From Nemertoderma westbladi (Eukaryota; Xenacoelomorpha; Nemertodermatida; Nemertodermatidae), in the NCBI GenBank assembly GCA_032718475.1, contig JAUCBJ010007325.1, positions 1 to 64,000 on the forward strand: a stretch of DNA of 64,000 nt, read 5' to 3'. Positions 10,689 through 22,700 of this stretch are shown here, piece by piece; position 1 is the stretch's first letter; every line of letters starts with the position of its first letter. The translations under genes and the position numbers were made by a program. The notes below the pieces were generated by a model that worked only from the letters and a program-made list of their open reading frames with translations, had not been told where the DNA came from and searched no databases.

Positions 10689-13043
10689 AATGCCAGGATG
10701 GCCCGGGCCCTCCACGGAATACCCAACATTGGGCGCATAGTGGAGGACGTCATTATATATACAGACAGCGCCGAGGAACACCCCGAGGCAGTTGCCAAGG
10801 TCCTAGCTGCGTGCGACACTGCCAACATATCGCTGAACACCGATAAAGTTCAGTACTGCCTCCCCAAGGTCCGTTTCAGCGGCTACCTCATCAGCCACGG
10901 ACTCTATCGGTTCGACCCCACCCTTACCGAGGATCTCCGCCACTTCCCGGTCCCTAACAACTGCCGGGACCTCCGCTCCTTCCTCAGCCTCGCCCAACAG
11001 TTGGGAAATTCGACGGCCGAAATCTCCAAACTCGTCGAGCCACTCCGCAGCCTTAATACGGACCGCGCCGCCTGGGTTTGGCTGCCACAGCACCAGGACG
11101 CATTCGAGGCTACCCGGGCCACCCTCTCCAGCCCATCCTACCTCTCGGGCTTCCATCCCGATAGAAGAACCGAACTCCTAACTGATGCCTCCCGCCTCAA
11201 TGGTATCGGCTTCCTTCTACGACAATGGGACCCCTCTTCAAACCACTGGCTTACCATCCAGTGCGGCTCTCGGACCCTCGCCAAGCACGAGGCAAACTGG
11301 TCTGGGATGGCCGAACTGGAGGCCCTCGGTGCAGCCTGGGCAGCACACAAGTGCCGCTACTTCCTGGATGGTCTAAACCACTTCGACCTGGTTACCGACA
11401 GTAGCCCCCTTATACCCATCCTGAATGACAGGTGTTTAGACCAAGTGTCCAATGACCGGCTCCTGAAGTTGAAAACAGCCCTCTTGCGTTTCAACTTCAC
11501 TGCCCGCCACCAAAAGGGCGCCAAGCACCTCGTTGCCGACGCTTTCTCGCGCTCCCCCCGGCACAAACCTACCCCGGATGACCTCGTACTCGCTGGCGAC
11601 GACGGCAGTGACTGGGAGTTCATTGTCTCCGCCGCCATTGCCCAGACAACCCTTACAATCGACACCCGGGACGCCCGTCTACAGGAGATCCATTCCATGG
11701 GGAATCGCGACCCAACTTATGTGGCACTCCTCGTCACAATACGGGATGGCTGGCCAACCTCCCGCCACAATATCACGAACGACGATATACGCCCATACTT
11801 TCAGCACCGCTCTGAACTCATGGTCCATGATGGCATCATACTTCGTGGACCACAACTTTACATACCGAAGGAACTACGCCACAACACCCTTCGTCTTCTA
11901 CACGCCGCCCACCAAGGGCTCAATAAAACCCGGGAGCGTGCTAGTCGGTCCGTCTGGTGGCCCACCATATCTAACGACATTGCCGTTGCTATCGAACGAT
12001 GCCAGTCGTGTCAATCCTCCCTACCATACCAGGCACTGGAAACCCTCCAACGAACCCCGGACGCCACCCGCCCGTTCCAGAGGATCCATGCTGACCTCTT
12101 CGTAGCCGACGGCATCCACTACATGGTGGCCACCGACGAGAACACTGGATGGCCCACTTTAGCCCGCCTCGGCTCTGACGCTACGTCCGCAGCCATCATT
12201 ACAAACCTCCGACTCCTCTTCCTGGCCACTGCCGTCCCTCTGGAATTCCACCCAGGCGGTGGTCCCCAGTTCAACTCGGAGGCTGTAAAGACTTTCCTGA
12301 AAAACTGGGGAGTTCACCTCAATCCATCATCGCCCCACTTGCCTCGCACTAACGGCCATGCCGAATCTGCCGTCAAGGCGATGAAGAGAATCGTCCAGGG
12401 TGCTAACCATGACGTTGACAGCATCGCCCAGGGCGTCCTTGGGTTCCGCAACACCTCGCGTTATGGAGGTCGCTCACCAGCGGAACTCCTCTACGGGTGC
12501 AATATACGGGAGGCCCTGCCCGCCCACTTCAGTTCGTTCGACCCCAAATGGAGGAAGTGCTTCCAGGAGCTCGACGAGGTCGCGGAACAAACCAAATCTA
12601 ACCTGCGTGCGGCCTATGACCAACGCACTCGCCCCCTCCGGGTCATTTCCATAGGGACACCCGTCATCATCCAGGACGCCGACACCAAGCGCTGGACAGG
12701 ACAGGGGGTAGTAGTGGAGGCGCTGGATAACCATGACTATATGGTTCGCCAGGATAGTGGCCGTGTCCTCCGGAGAAACCGAGTCTTACTCTGCCCATGC
12801 ACTACCTCGTTAGGTGGGCCCACGATACCCACCCCGAATGCTCCCAAAGCACCCCCACCAAACCCCGAACCCAGCCGCGTAGTCACCCCAGAACCCACAC
12901 CCCCACCCATGGCGTCGGCCCCGACCTGGTCCGATATCGTCAAACGGACCGCTACACCCCGCATGAGCCAACCAGAACACCCAACTACCCGTTCTGGACG
13001 TGAAATACGACCACCCCAACGCTATGGCTTTCCGGATCTGTAA
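10689..13043 (+). pseudogene. Pol of the Ty3/Gypsy element: RT C-terminus, RNase H, integrase
   Basis: The frame continues the RT broken at 2609. The palm motif reads VEDVIIYTDS, a VED variant of YVDD that I recall from some invertebrate Gypsy families. RNase H follows: ELLTDAS, a Glu in SGMAELEALG, LVTDSSP, and the connector HLVADAFSR (about 11530). Integrase starts with an HHCC zinc region (HAAHQGLNKT then CQSCQ), then the core with HADLF (first Asp). The second catalytic Asp, normally xDGGPQF, reads PGGGPQF (about 12260), an Asp to Gly change. The Glu is present in TNGHAESAVKAMK. A GPY/F-like module and a proline-rich tail end the protein at 13043. Because the RT N-terminus and one integrase catalytic residue are missing, I call it defective. 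Confidence 0.88.
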
Positions 13044-13305
13044 CACGGCGATACAATCCGGAAGCCGCACCACCTTTTATCCATTAGGTTTCAAATAACT
13101 ATTTTTACTGCACCACAACTTGAAAGTTTTCTCAATAACAACCTATTTGATTATAGTATTTTTAATTATATTCTAAAAATCACATTACCCCCTATAAACT
13201 TATTTTGCAAACTCCTTTGTTTACATGGTTGCAGAGTAACACATCTCTTCACATGTCACTATATTATTGTATAACTGGTTGCCTGGCAACCCTTGGGAAT
13301 AAGTA
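13044..13305 (+). other. 3' non-coding region of the Gypsy element
   Basis: AT-rich, no open frame. It lies between the pol stop and the 3' LTR and would hold the polypurine tract; only a weak purine run (GGGAATAAG, about 13295-13303) is seen next to the LTR. Confidence 0.6.
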
Positions 13306-13456
13306 TGTGTAGTACTTCTGTTTTATGTACCGGACTACTCAATTTCTCTTTAGATTAGGCCTAATGTTTGCTCGATCATATATACTGTTGCCTGACTAAT
13401 ATACTGATTTGCATAACCACACTTATATTTAATGGACCCCAGCTCAACATCCGTCA
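13306..13456 (+). repeat. 3' LTR
   Basis: 151 bp, one mismatch to the 5' LTR. It is followed by the duplicated CACTG (13457-13461) and the resumed satellite. Confidence 0.92.
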
Positions 13457-15897
13457 CACTGCACATGTTATATACCGGTATCACCACGCTGCACATGTTA
13501 TATACCAGTAACGCCCCGCTGCACATGTAATATACTGGTACACTCTGCTGCACATGTTATATACCGGTATCACTGCGCTGCACATGTTATATACCAGTAC
13601 CACCCCGCTGCACATGTAATATACCGGTACACTCTGCTGCACATGTTATATACCGGTACCGCCCTGCTGCACATGTTATATACCGGTACCGCCCTGCTGC
13701 ACATGTTATATACCGGTACCGCCATGCTGCACATGTTATATACCGGTACCGTCCCACTGCACATGTTATATACCGGTACCGCCCCACTGCACATGTTATA
13801 TACCGGTATCACCGCGCTGCACATGTTATATACCAGTACCGCCTGCTGCACATGTTATATACCGGTACCGCCCCACTGCACATGTTATATACCGGTATCA
13901 CCGTGCTGCACATGCTGCACATGTAATATACCAGTACACTCTGCTGCACATGTTATATACCGGTACTGCCCTGCTGCACATGTTATATACCGGTACCGCC
14001 CCACTGCACATGTTATATACCGGTATCACCGCACTGCACATGTTATATACCAGTACCGCCCCGCTGCACATGTAATATACCGGTACCGCCCCACTGCACA
14101 TGTTATATACCGGTATCACCGCGCTGCACATGTTATATACCAGTACTGCCCCGCTGCACATGTAATATACCGGTACACTCTGCTGCACATGTTATATACC
14201 GGTACCGCCCTGCTGCACATGTTATATACCGGTACCGCCCTGCTGCACATGTTATATACCGGTACCGCCATGCTGCACATGTTATATACCGGTACCGTCC
14301 CGCTGCACATGTTGTATACTGGTACCGCCCCACTGCACATGTTATATACTGGTATCACCACGCTGCACATGTTATATACCAGTACTGCCCGCTGCACATG
14401 TTATATACCAGTACCGCCCCACTGTACATGTTATATACCGGTATCACTGCGCTGCACATGTTATATACCAGTACCGCCCCGCTGCACATGTAATATACTG
14501 GTACACTCTGCTGCACATGTTATATACCGGTACCGCCCTGCTGCACATGTTATATACCGGTACCGGTACCGCCCCACTGCACATGTTATATACCGGTACT
14601 GCTGCGCTGCACATGTTATATACCGGTATCACCGCGCTGCACATGTTTTATACCAGTACCCCCCCACTGCATATGTAATATACCGGTACACTCTGCTGCA
14701 CATGTTATATACCGGTACCGCCCTGCTGCACATGTTATATACCGGTACCGCCCCACTGCACATGTTAAATACCGGTACCGCCCCGCTGCACATGTTATAT
14801 ACCGGTACCACCCCGCTGCACAGCACATGTTATATACTGGTACCATCCAGCTGCACATAAAGTTATTTACTGGTACTGCCGCGCTGCACATGTTATATTC
14901 CGGTATCACCGCGCTGCACATGTTATATACCGGTACCGCCCCGCTGCACATGTTATATACCGGTACCACCCCCTGCACATGTTATATACCGGTACCGTCC
15001 CGCTGCACATGTTATATACCGGTACCGTCCCGCTGCACATGTTATATACCGGTACCACCCCGCTGCACATGTTATATACCAGTACCGTCCCGCTGCACAT
15101 GTTATATACCGGTACCGTCCCGCTGCACATGTTATATACCGGTACCGCCCCGCTGCACATGTTATATACCGGTACCACCCCGCTGCACATGTTATATACT
15201 GGTACCATCCCGCTGCACATGTTATATACCGGTACCATCCCGCTGCACATGTTATATACCGGTACCGCCCCGCTGCACATGTTATATACCGGTACCACCC
15301 CGCTGCACATGTTATATACCGGTACCGTCCCGCTGCACATGTTATATACCGGTACTGGCCCATTGCACTTATTATATACCAGTACTGCCCCGCTGCACAT
15401 AAAGTTATTTACTGGTACCACCCCGCTGCACATGTTATATACTGGTACCGTCCCGCTGCACATGTTATATACCGGTACCGTCCTGCTGCACATGTTATAT
15501 ACCAGTACCGCCCTGCTGCACATGTTATATACCGGTACTGTCCCGCTGCACATGTTATATACCGGTACCGCCCCGCTGCACATGTTATATACCGGTACCG
15601 CCCCGCTGCACATGTTATATACCGGTACCGCCCCGCTGCACATGTTATATACCGGTACCGCCCTGCTGCACATGTTATATACCGGTACCACCCCGCTGCA
15701 CATGTTATATACCGGTACAACCCCGCTGCACATGTTATATACCGGTACCATCCCGCTGCACATGTTATATACCGGTACCGTCCTGCTGCACATGTTATAT
15801 ACCGGTACCACCCCGCTGCACATGTTATATACCGGTACCACCCCGCTGCACATGTTATATACCGGTACCGCCCCGTTGCACATGTTATATACTGGTA
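13457..15897. repeat. 30-bp satellite, right arm
   Basis: About 80 copies of the same CCGGTACC-containing 30-bp unit as 751-1546. The first half (to about 14880) is heterogeneous and contains repeated multi-unit blocks, each including the 28-29-bp variant with ACACTCTGCTGCAC. The second half is more homogeneous. A variant with CATAAAGTTATTTACTGGTA appears twice (about 14857 and 15399), 542 bp apart, evidence of a duplicated higher-order block. Long frames on both strands are artefacts. Confidence 0.95.
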
Positions 15898-15904
15898 CTT
15901 TATA

Positions 15905-16757
15905 CCGGTTTATTTTTTCTCCTATTGAAAAATTGATTCTTCAGACTCATAATACGCCGATAGTAATTCTATTATTTTCAATACCAAGAAGTCTAAATGT
16001 ATATACTACATTCCGAAATCTTACACAGTCACTCGCTATGCCAATATTAAATTATATGGTGCGAATATCGAAATCGTGGACTCTTTCAATTATCTAGGTC
16101 ATATTTTGAGCTCATCCACTGATGATGACACTGACATTACCAAGCAGTTGCACTTGTTGTATGCTAGAGCAAACTCTCTTGTGAGAAAATTTGGTAAAGC
16201 ATCCATTTGTGTCAAGGTTGCGCTTTTTCGCGTTTATTTAACCCCAATTTACTGCAATAGCCTTTGGGCTGAGAGTAACTACTCACACCGTGTCCATGAA
16301 AAGATACGAGTTGCATACAACAACTGTGCTAGATTATTATTTAATATTCCCTATTTAACTAATGATGAACCGACCAGTATGTCGGCTACATTTGGTGAGC
16401 TTAATTTACCAATGTTTTGTCATCTAAGACACAAATCTGTCACTAGCTTATATAAGAGGGTCATGGCTTCACCCAACTGTCTAATACGTGCTGTGTTTTC
16501 TGTTTGTAGGAATGTGTCACGTATATTGTCATTTTACCCGTCGCGGGGTTAATTAATACATTATAAACCAATATACTGTAATTAATAAATTTTATGTAAG
16601 TGTAAGTATGTAGGAGTACTAGTTTCCGTGTCTAATTGTGCTAACTCTGTATATTTTACTGTATTTTAATATGTACCTATGGTATGGAATTTAAAAAAAA
16701 ATAGTCACTATAATCGGAATAAAATATTTAAGGAATAAAAAGGTTTACATTACATTA
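15905..16757 (+). pseudogene. 5'-truncated LINE reverse transcriptase C-terminus
   Basis: Reading from about 16060, the frame gives FNYLGHILSSSTDDDTDITK and then ARANSLVRKFG, VKVALFRVYLTPIYCNSLW and ARLLFNIP. This is the region downstream of the RT palm in many CR1/L2-like elements. The upstream part (15905-16060) is decayed. The frame stops at 16552. An AT-rich tail follows, ending near a TTTACATTACATT stretch. It directly abuts the 30-bp satellite, so it probably inserted at the array edge. Confidence 0.75.
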
Positions 16758-17716
16758 ACGAACAATATAACGTACCCTCATCCATGCAAGAGTTCTCGCA
16801 TGCTGATGAAACTCCAACAATAACAAGTGCGATGGAAAAACCGCGTAGAAACAACATTTTATTTTATTGTTTATAAAACTGTTTTGCTGATTTATTTGTT
16901 CTGAAAAATATAATTTATAATTAAAGAAGTGACGAAAAAATATAAATTTTTAAGTGAAAACTTGAATGACGTTATAATGAAAGATAAAGGACTATAACTA
17001 TGACGTGGATGGTGTTCTGGGAGACTTTGTAAAACTTACCGTAACAGTTACTGTTAGTTTCCTAAATTACCGTAAACTACAGTACAAAACCCTCACTTTG
17101 AGATAGTAACGACTGTTATACGGTTTGTAGTTTATGTACTTTCCTTACTTTTGAAAAGATTCTGACGTTTCTTTAGCACTTTAAATAAGAATGGTTTGTG
17201 TCATGTGGCGTCCTGAATACCTTTATCTGTCTTTATAGGCCTACGTGGGCAACATTTTAATCAATATGGATGGCGTGTTAGTTATTGTTTTTCTGTCAAT
17301 TCTTTGTTGCAATATTTTTCACCATCTGGAAACAGAACGGTGAGAAAAATCAATCATGTTTCTATAGAGTGTACTTCGTCAGGCATACTATGTTGAGATA
17401 TGAACATTAAACATGAACATACTGTATGTGTAGTAAATTCCTAAATAGCATTCCATACGTCTTATTGCATAGGGTAATGTGGCTTCGAAAATACCATTGT
17501 ATTGTCTACTGTATACATGTGCAACATTTCAATCAATATGGAATGCTTCTGTAGTTATTGTTTTCCGCGTATTTCACCATCTGGAACAAAATGTTGAGAA
17601 AAATCAATGATGTTTCTATAGGGTGTGTAGGCCTACTACTGTACTTCTTCAGCTGATGTTGCAAGAAAACTATATGGGGCGATTATAGATTAGGGAACTA
17701 TATAGCATGCATTCTT
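16758..17716. repeat. Non-coding region with a dispersed direct duplication
   Basis: No gene is seen. Two related segments, about 17246-17390 and 17519-17655, share GCAACATTTYAATCAATATG, TTTCACCATCTGGAA, GAGAAAAATCAAT and GTTTCTATAG in the same order. They are diverged copies of one roughly 140-bp sequence about 270 bp apart. Confidence 0.6.
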
Positions 17717-19788
17717 AACATTCCTGGTAGACTTTAATGCAAGTCTGCATCTATCACCTACATCGCCCTGGGTCTATAGCAATAGTGTTAACCGAAATTC
17801 CGTCCATCTTCAGGATTTTATCTCTGGAAATGGATTGTTTTCGGCTGGAACCCAGTTCAAGAAGCGAACTGGAAAGCTATGGACTCATAATGGACACAGT
17901 GGTCACAAGTCCCAGATAGACCATATCCTGTATCGTAGGAAATACAGGAGCTCTATACAATTACACAGTAATGCATTTACACTACGACCCTTCTCCAGTG
18001 ATCACCGCCTTATTGTGGCCAAGGTAAGACTTTGTCTGCGTGCTAGCAGAACAACGAAATCTGCCTTGCCGCGGCATGACTGGTCCTCTCTGTTGCAACA
18101 GCCAAGTGTGAGAACCAGCTTCACACTACATCTGAGCAACAGGTATGAGGTTCTTGCCTCTGAGGCGGCAGATCACTGTGAGGGCTATACTGCCTTCACA
18201 GAGGCAGTTAAGTTAGCAGCTGCAGAAACAGTTCTTGTATACCCTCGAAACAGGAAACGGGCCCCCTGGACTGAGAACAAAATTCAGAAGTGCCGAAGTT
18301 GACCTCTACAAGGCGCAAAAAGAGTCCCGACTCAAACAGACTACAGCGGCCAAGAATGCAGTTAAGGCTGCATCTAGGTCCCTGAACAGGCAGTACTCTG
18401 TTAATCTACAGGAGCTAATAAACCAACAGGTTGATGCCATCAATGATGCTGACGACAGCAGGCAATCATCCCAGGCATGGAGATCGATCAACTTGCTTGC
18501 TGGTCGAAAAAGCCCAACAACCACCAAGGTTAAGGCTGAATCACCAGCCGATCGCCTCAATGGTTGGAAGGCCCACTTTGAAAAGCTCCTCAATAATGAC
18601 AGGGTATTATTGCCTGATAACTTTATAGAAGTAAAAGTGTCTGAGTCTGTAAAACAAAAAAGCAAAAAAGCAACTCCCAGATATTCCCATTGGTGATATC
18701 TCCTTTGCAGAAGTGAAGGTTGCTACAAAGAGCATTAAGACCAATCGTGCCAGTGGAGTAGATGGTGTTCCCCCTGAGGTCTTTAAAATACCCGACTGTT
18801 TAAAGCTCATCTATCCCATCATAGTAGACATGTACCGAACAACAAGAGTCCCACAAGAAATGAAAACAAATAAGTTGGTGCCAGTTCCCAAGAAGGGCAA
18901 CCTAACATTCTGGTTCTTTTCGGGGAATCTCATTGATCTCGATTGCTGCAAAGCTATACAATATAATTCTATTAAATCGCATCAGGGATCCCATTGAGAG
19001 ACTGCTCCGTGGAAATCAGAATGGGTTCCGTAAAGGTCGTGGGACCATGGAGCCCATTTTGGCACTTGAAGGATAATTGAGGAGTTATCAAAAGAGAAAG
19101 ACAGGCATCTGGCTGTTATCTTTGTTGACTTCTTCAAAGGCCTTTGATTCAGTCTCTCGCTCACGTATGTTCAGCATACTTTCATTATATGGGATTCCTG
19201 ATGAAATTATTGCAGCAATCAGATCAGTATACGATGGTTCGACAACATTTGTGTCTACTGTTGACGGTGACACAGATCCATTTGAAGTGTTATGGGTCGT
19301 CCTCCAGGGAGACACACTTGCACCATTCTTGTTCATAATTGTTGTTGACTATGTTCTACGCATGTCCTTAGATCATCATAATGATGATGGGGTGATGATA
19401 ACGCCACCTACTGGCTCCAGAAGTCGAGGAAATCCTGCCAAGTACCTAACTGATCTAGACTTTGCTGATGACTTAGGAGTACTCTCAGAATCACTAGAGG
19501 GAGCCCAACGGCTCTTCAGCTCATTAGAACATGCTGCTTCTAGTGTTGGTCTTTTTATTAACTCCAGAAAGACCAACATTTTGACAGTTAACTTTGAAAG
19601 TCCTCAGCAAGTCTCTGATCGGATGAGCATAAGCTCAAAAGATGGTATGCTTGAGCATGTGGATGACTTCTGTTACCTGGGATCATGGATCTGGAAGTCA
19701 GGTGAGGACCTTCGAATACGTAAGGGAAAGGCATGGGCAGCCTTGAATAGGCTTTCCAGGATTTGGAAGTCTCATGAACAAATAATAA
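17717..19788 (+). pseudogene. LINE-B copy 1: endonuclease C-terminus and reverse transcriptase, multiply broken
   Basis: The same LINE family recurs at 32827-34968, 58188-58463 and 61829-62621. Across three frames it reads the end of an APE-type endonuclease (SQIDHILYRRK, FSSDHRLIVAKV), a basic linker, then RT: ASGVDGVPPEVFK, NKLVPVPKKGNLT, NGFRKGRGTME, VDFFKAFDSVSR, LQGDTLAPFLF, DLDFADDLG and FCYLGSWI. Frameshifts fall near 18300, 18660 (an A-rich insertion), 18920 and 19070. The copy stops abruptly at about 19788, where the 45-bp satellite begins; the 3' end of the LINE is not found beyond the array. Confidence 0.85.
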
Positions 19789-22700
19789 CTTATATATATA
19801 GAGAGAGAGGACCCCATATATATACGCCATTTGCTACAGATGACAGTAGATGAGGGCCCCATATATATAGGCCATATGTTACAGATGACAGTAGATGAGG
19901 ACCCCATATATATAGGCCATTTGCTACAGATGACAGTAGATGAGGACCCCATATATATAGGCCATTTGCTACAGATGACAGTAGATGAGGACCCCATATA
20001 TATAGGCCATTTGCTACAGATGACAGTAGATGAGGACCCCATATATATAGGCCATTTGCTACAGATGACAGTAGATGAGGGCCCCATATATATAGGCCAT
20101 TTGCTACAGATGACAGTAGATGAGGGCCCCATATATATAGGCCATTTGCTACAGATGACAGTAGATGAGGGCCCCATATATATAGGCCATTTGCTACAGA
20201 TGACAGTAGATGGTGACCCCATATATATAGGCCATTTGCTACAGATGACAGTAGATGAGGGCCCCATATAGGCCATTTGCTACAGATGACAGTAGATGAG
20301 GGCCCCATATATATAGGCCATATGTTACAGATGACCTTAGATGAGGGCCCCATATATATAGGCCATATGTTACAGATGACCGTAGATGAGGACCCCATAT
20401 ATATAGGCCATTTGCTACAGATGACAGTAGATGAGGACCCCATATATATAGGCCATTTGCTACAGATGACAGTAGATGAGGGCCCCATATATATAGGCCA
20501 TATGCTACAGATGACAGTAGATGAGGGCCCCATATATATAGGCCATATGCTACAGATGACAGTAGATGAGGGCCCCATATATATAGGCCATTTGCTACAG
20601 ATGACAGTAGATGGTGACCCCATATATATAGGCCATTTGCTACAGATGACAGTAGATGAGGGCCCCATATAGGCCATTTGCTACAGATGACAGTAGATGA
20701 GGGCCCCATATATATAGGCCATATGTTACAGATGACCTTAGATGAGGGCCCCATATATATAGGCCATTTGCTACAGATGACAGTAGATGAGGGCCCCATA
20801 TATATAGGCCATATGCTACAGATGACAGTAGATGAGGGCCCCATATATATAGGCCATTTGTTACAGATGACAGTAGATGAGGGCCCCATATATATAGGCC
20901 ATATGCTACAGATGACAGTAGATGAGGACCCCATATATATAGGCCATTTGCTACAGATGACAGTAGATGAGGGCCCCATATATATAGGCCATTTGCTACA
21001 GATGACAGTAGATGAGGGCCCCATATATATAGGCCATTTGCTACAGATGACAGTAGATGAGGGCCCCATATATATAGGCCATTTGCTACAGATGACAGTA
21101 GATGGTGACCCCATATATATAGGCCATTTGCTACAGATGACAGTAGATGAGGGCCCCATATAGGCCATTTGCTACAGATGACAGTAGATGAGGGCCCCAT
21201 ATATATAGGCCATATGTTACAGATGACCTTAGATGAGGGCCCCATATATATAGGCCATTTGTTACAGATGACAGTAGATGAGGGCCCCATATATATAGGC
21301 CATTTGCTACAGATGACAGTAGATGAGGGCCCCATATATATAGGCCATATGCTACAGATGACAGTAGATGAGGACCCCATATATATAGGCCATTTGCTAC
21401 AGATGACAGTAGATGAGGGCCCCATATATATAGGCCATTTGCTACAGATGACAGTAGATGAGGGCCCCATATATATAGGCCATTTGCTACAGATGACAGT
21501 AGATGAGGGCCCCATATATATAGGCCATTTGCTACAGATGACAGTAGATGGTGACCCCATATATATAGGCCATTTGCTACAGATGACAGTAGATGAGGGC
21601 CCCATATAGGCCATTTGCTACAGATGACAGTAGATGAGGGCCCCATATATATAGGCCATATGTTACAGATGACCTTAGATGAGGGCCCCATATATATAGG
21701 CCATATGTTACAGATGACCTTAGATGAGGGCCCCATATATATAGGCCATATGCTACAGATGACAGTAGATGAGGGCCCCATATATATAGGCCATATGTTA
21801 CAGATGACCTTAGATGAGGGCCCCATATATATAGGCCATTTGTTACAGATGACAGTAGATGAGGGCCCCATATATATAGGCCATTTGCTACAGATGACAG
21901 TAGATGAGGGCCCCATATAGGCCATTTGCTACAGATGACAGTAGATGAGGGCCCCATATATATAGGCCATATGTTACAGATGACCTTAGATGAGGGCCCC
22001 ATATATATAGGCCATTTGTTACAGATGACAGTAGATGAGGGCCCCATATATATAGGCCATTTGCTACAGATGACAGTAGATGAGGGCCCCATATATATAG
22101 GCCATATGCTACAGATGACAGTAGATGAGGACCCCATATATATAGGCCATTTGCTACAGATGACAGTAGATGAGGGCCCCATATATATAGGCCATTTGCT
22201 ACAGATGACAGTAGATGAGGGCCCCATATATATAGGCCATTTGCTACAGATGACAGTAGATGAGGGCCCCATATATATAGGCCATTTGCTACAGATGACA
22301 GTAGATGGTGACCCCATATATATAGGCCATTTGCTACAGATGACAGTAGATGAGGGCCCCATATAGGCCATTTGCTACAGATGACAGTAGATGAGGGCCC
22401 CATATATATAGGCCATATGTTACAGATGACCTTGGATGAGGGCCCCATATATATAGGCCATTTGTTACAGATGACAGTAGATGAGGGCCCCATATATATA
22501 GGCCATTTGCTACAGATGACAGTAGATGAGGGCCCCATATATATAGGCCATTTGCTACAGATGACAGTAGATGAGGGCCCCATATATATAGGCCATTTGC
22601 TACAGATGACAGTAGATGAGGGCCCCATATATATAGGCCATTTGCTACAGATGACAGTAGATGGTGACCCCATATATATAGGCCATTTGCTACAGATGAC

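Larger units (their letters stand above)
1547..13456 (+). mobile_element. Ty3/Gypsy-type LTR retrotransposon, internally deleted, with a nested LINE
   Basis: Two 151-bp direct repeats, starting TGTGTAG and ending CCGTCA, bound the element and differ at one base (about position 43). It is flanked by a 5-bp duplication CACTG (1542-1546 and 13457-13461) and sits inside the 30-bp satellite, which reads through cleanly if the element is removed. Internal order is gag, then part of reverse transcriptase, RNase H and integrase, the Ty3/Gypsy order. LINE-A (2614-10688) interrupts the RT. Without LINE-A the element is about 3.8 kb. Protease and the N-terminal half of RT are missing, so this copy cannot be autonomous. 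Near-identical LTRs imply a recent insertion. Confidence 0.93.
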
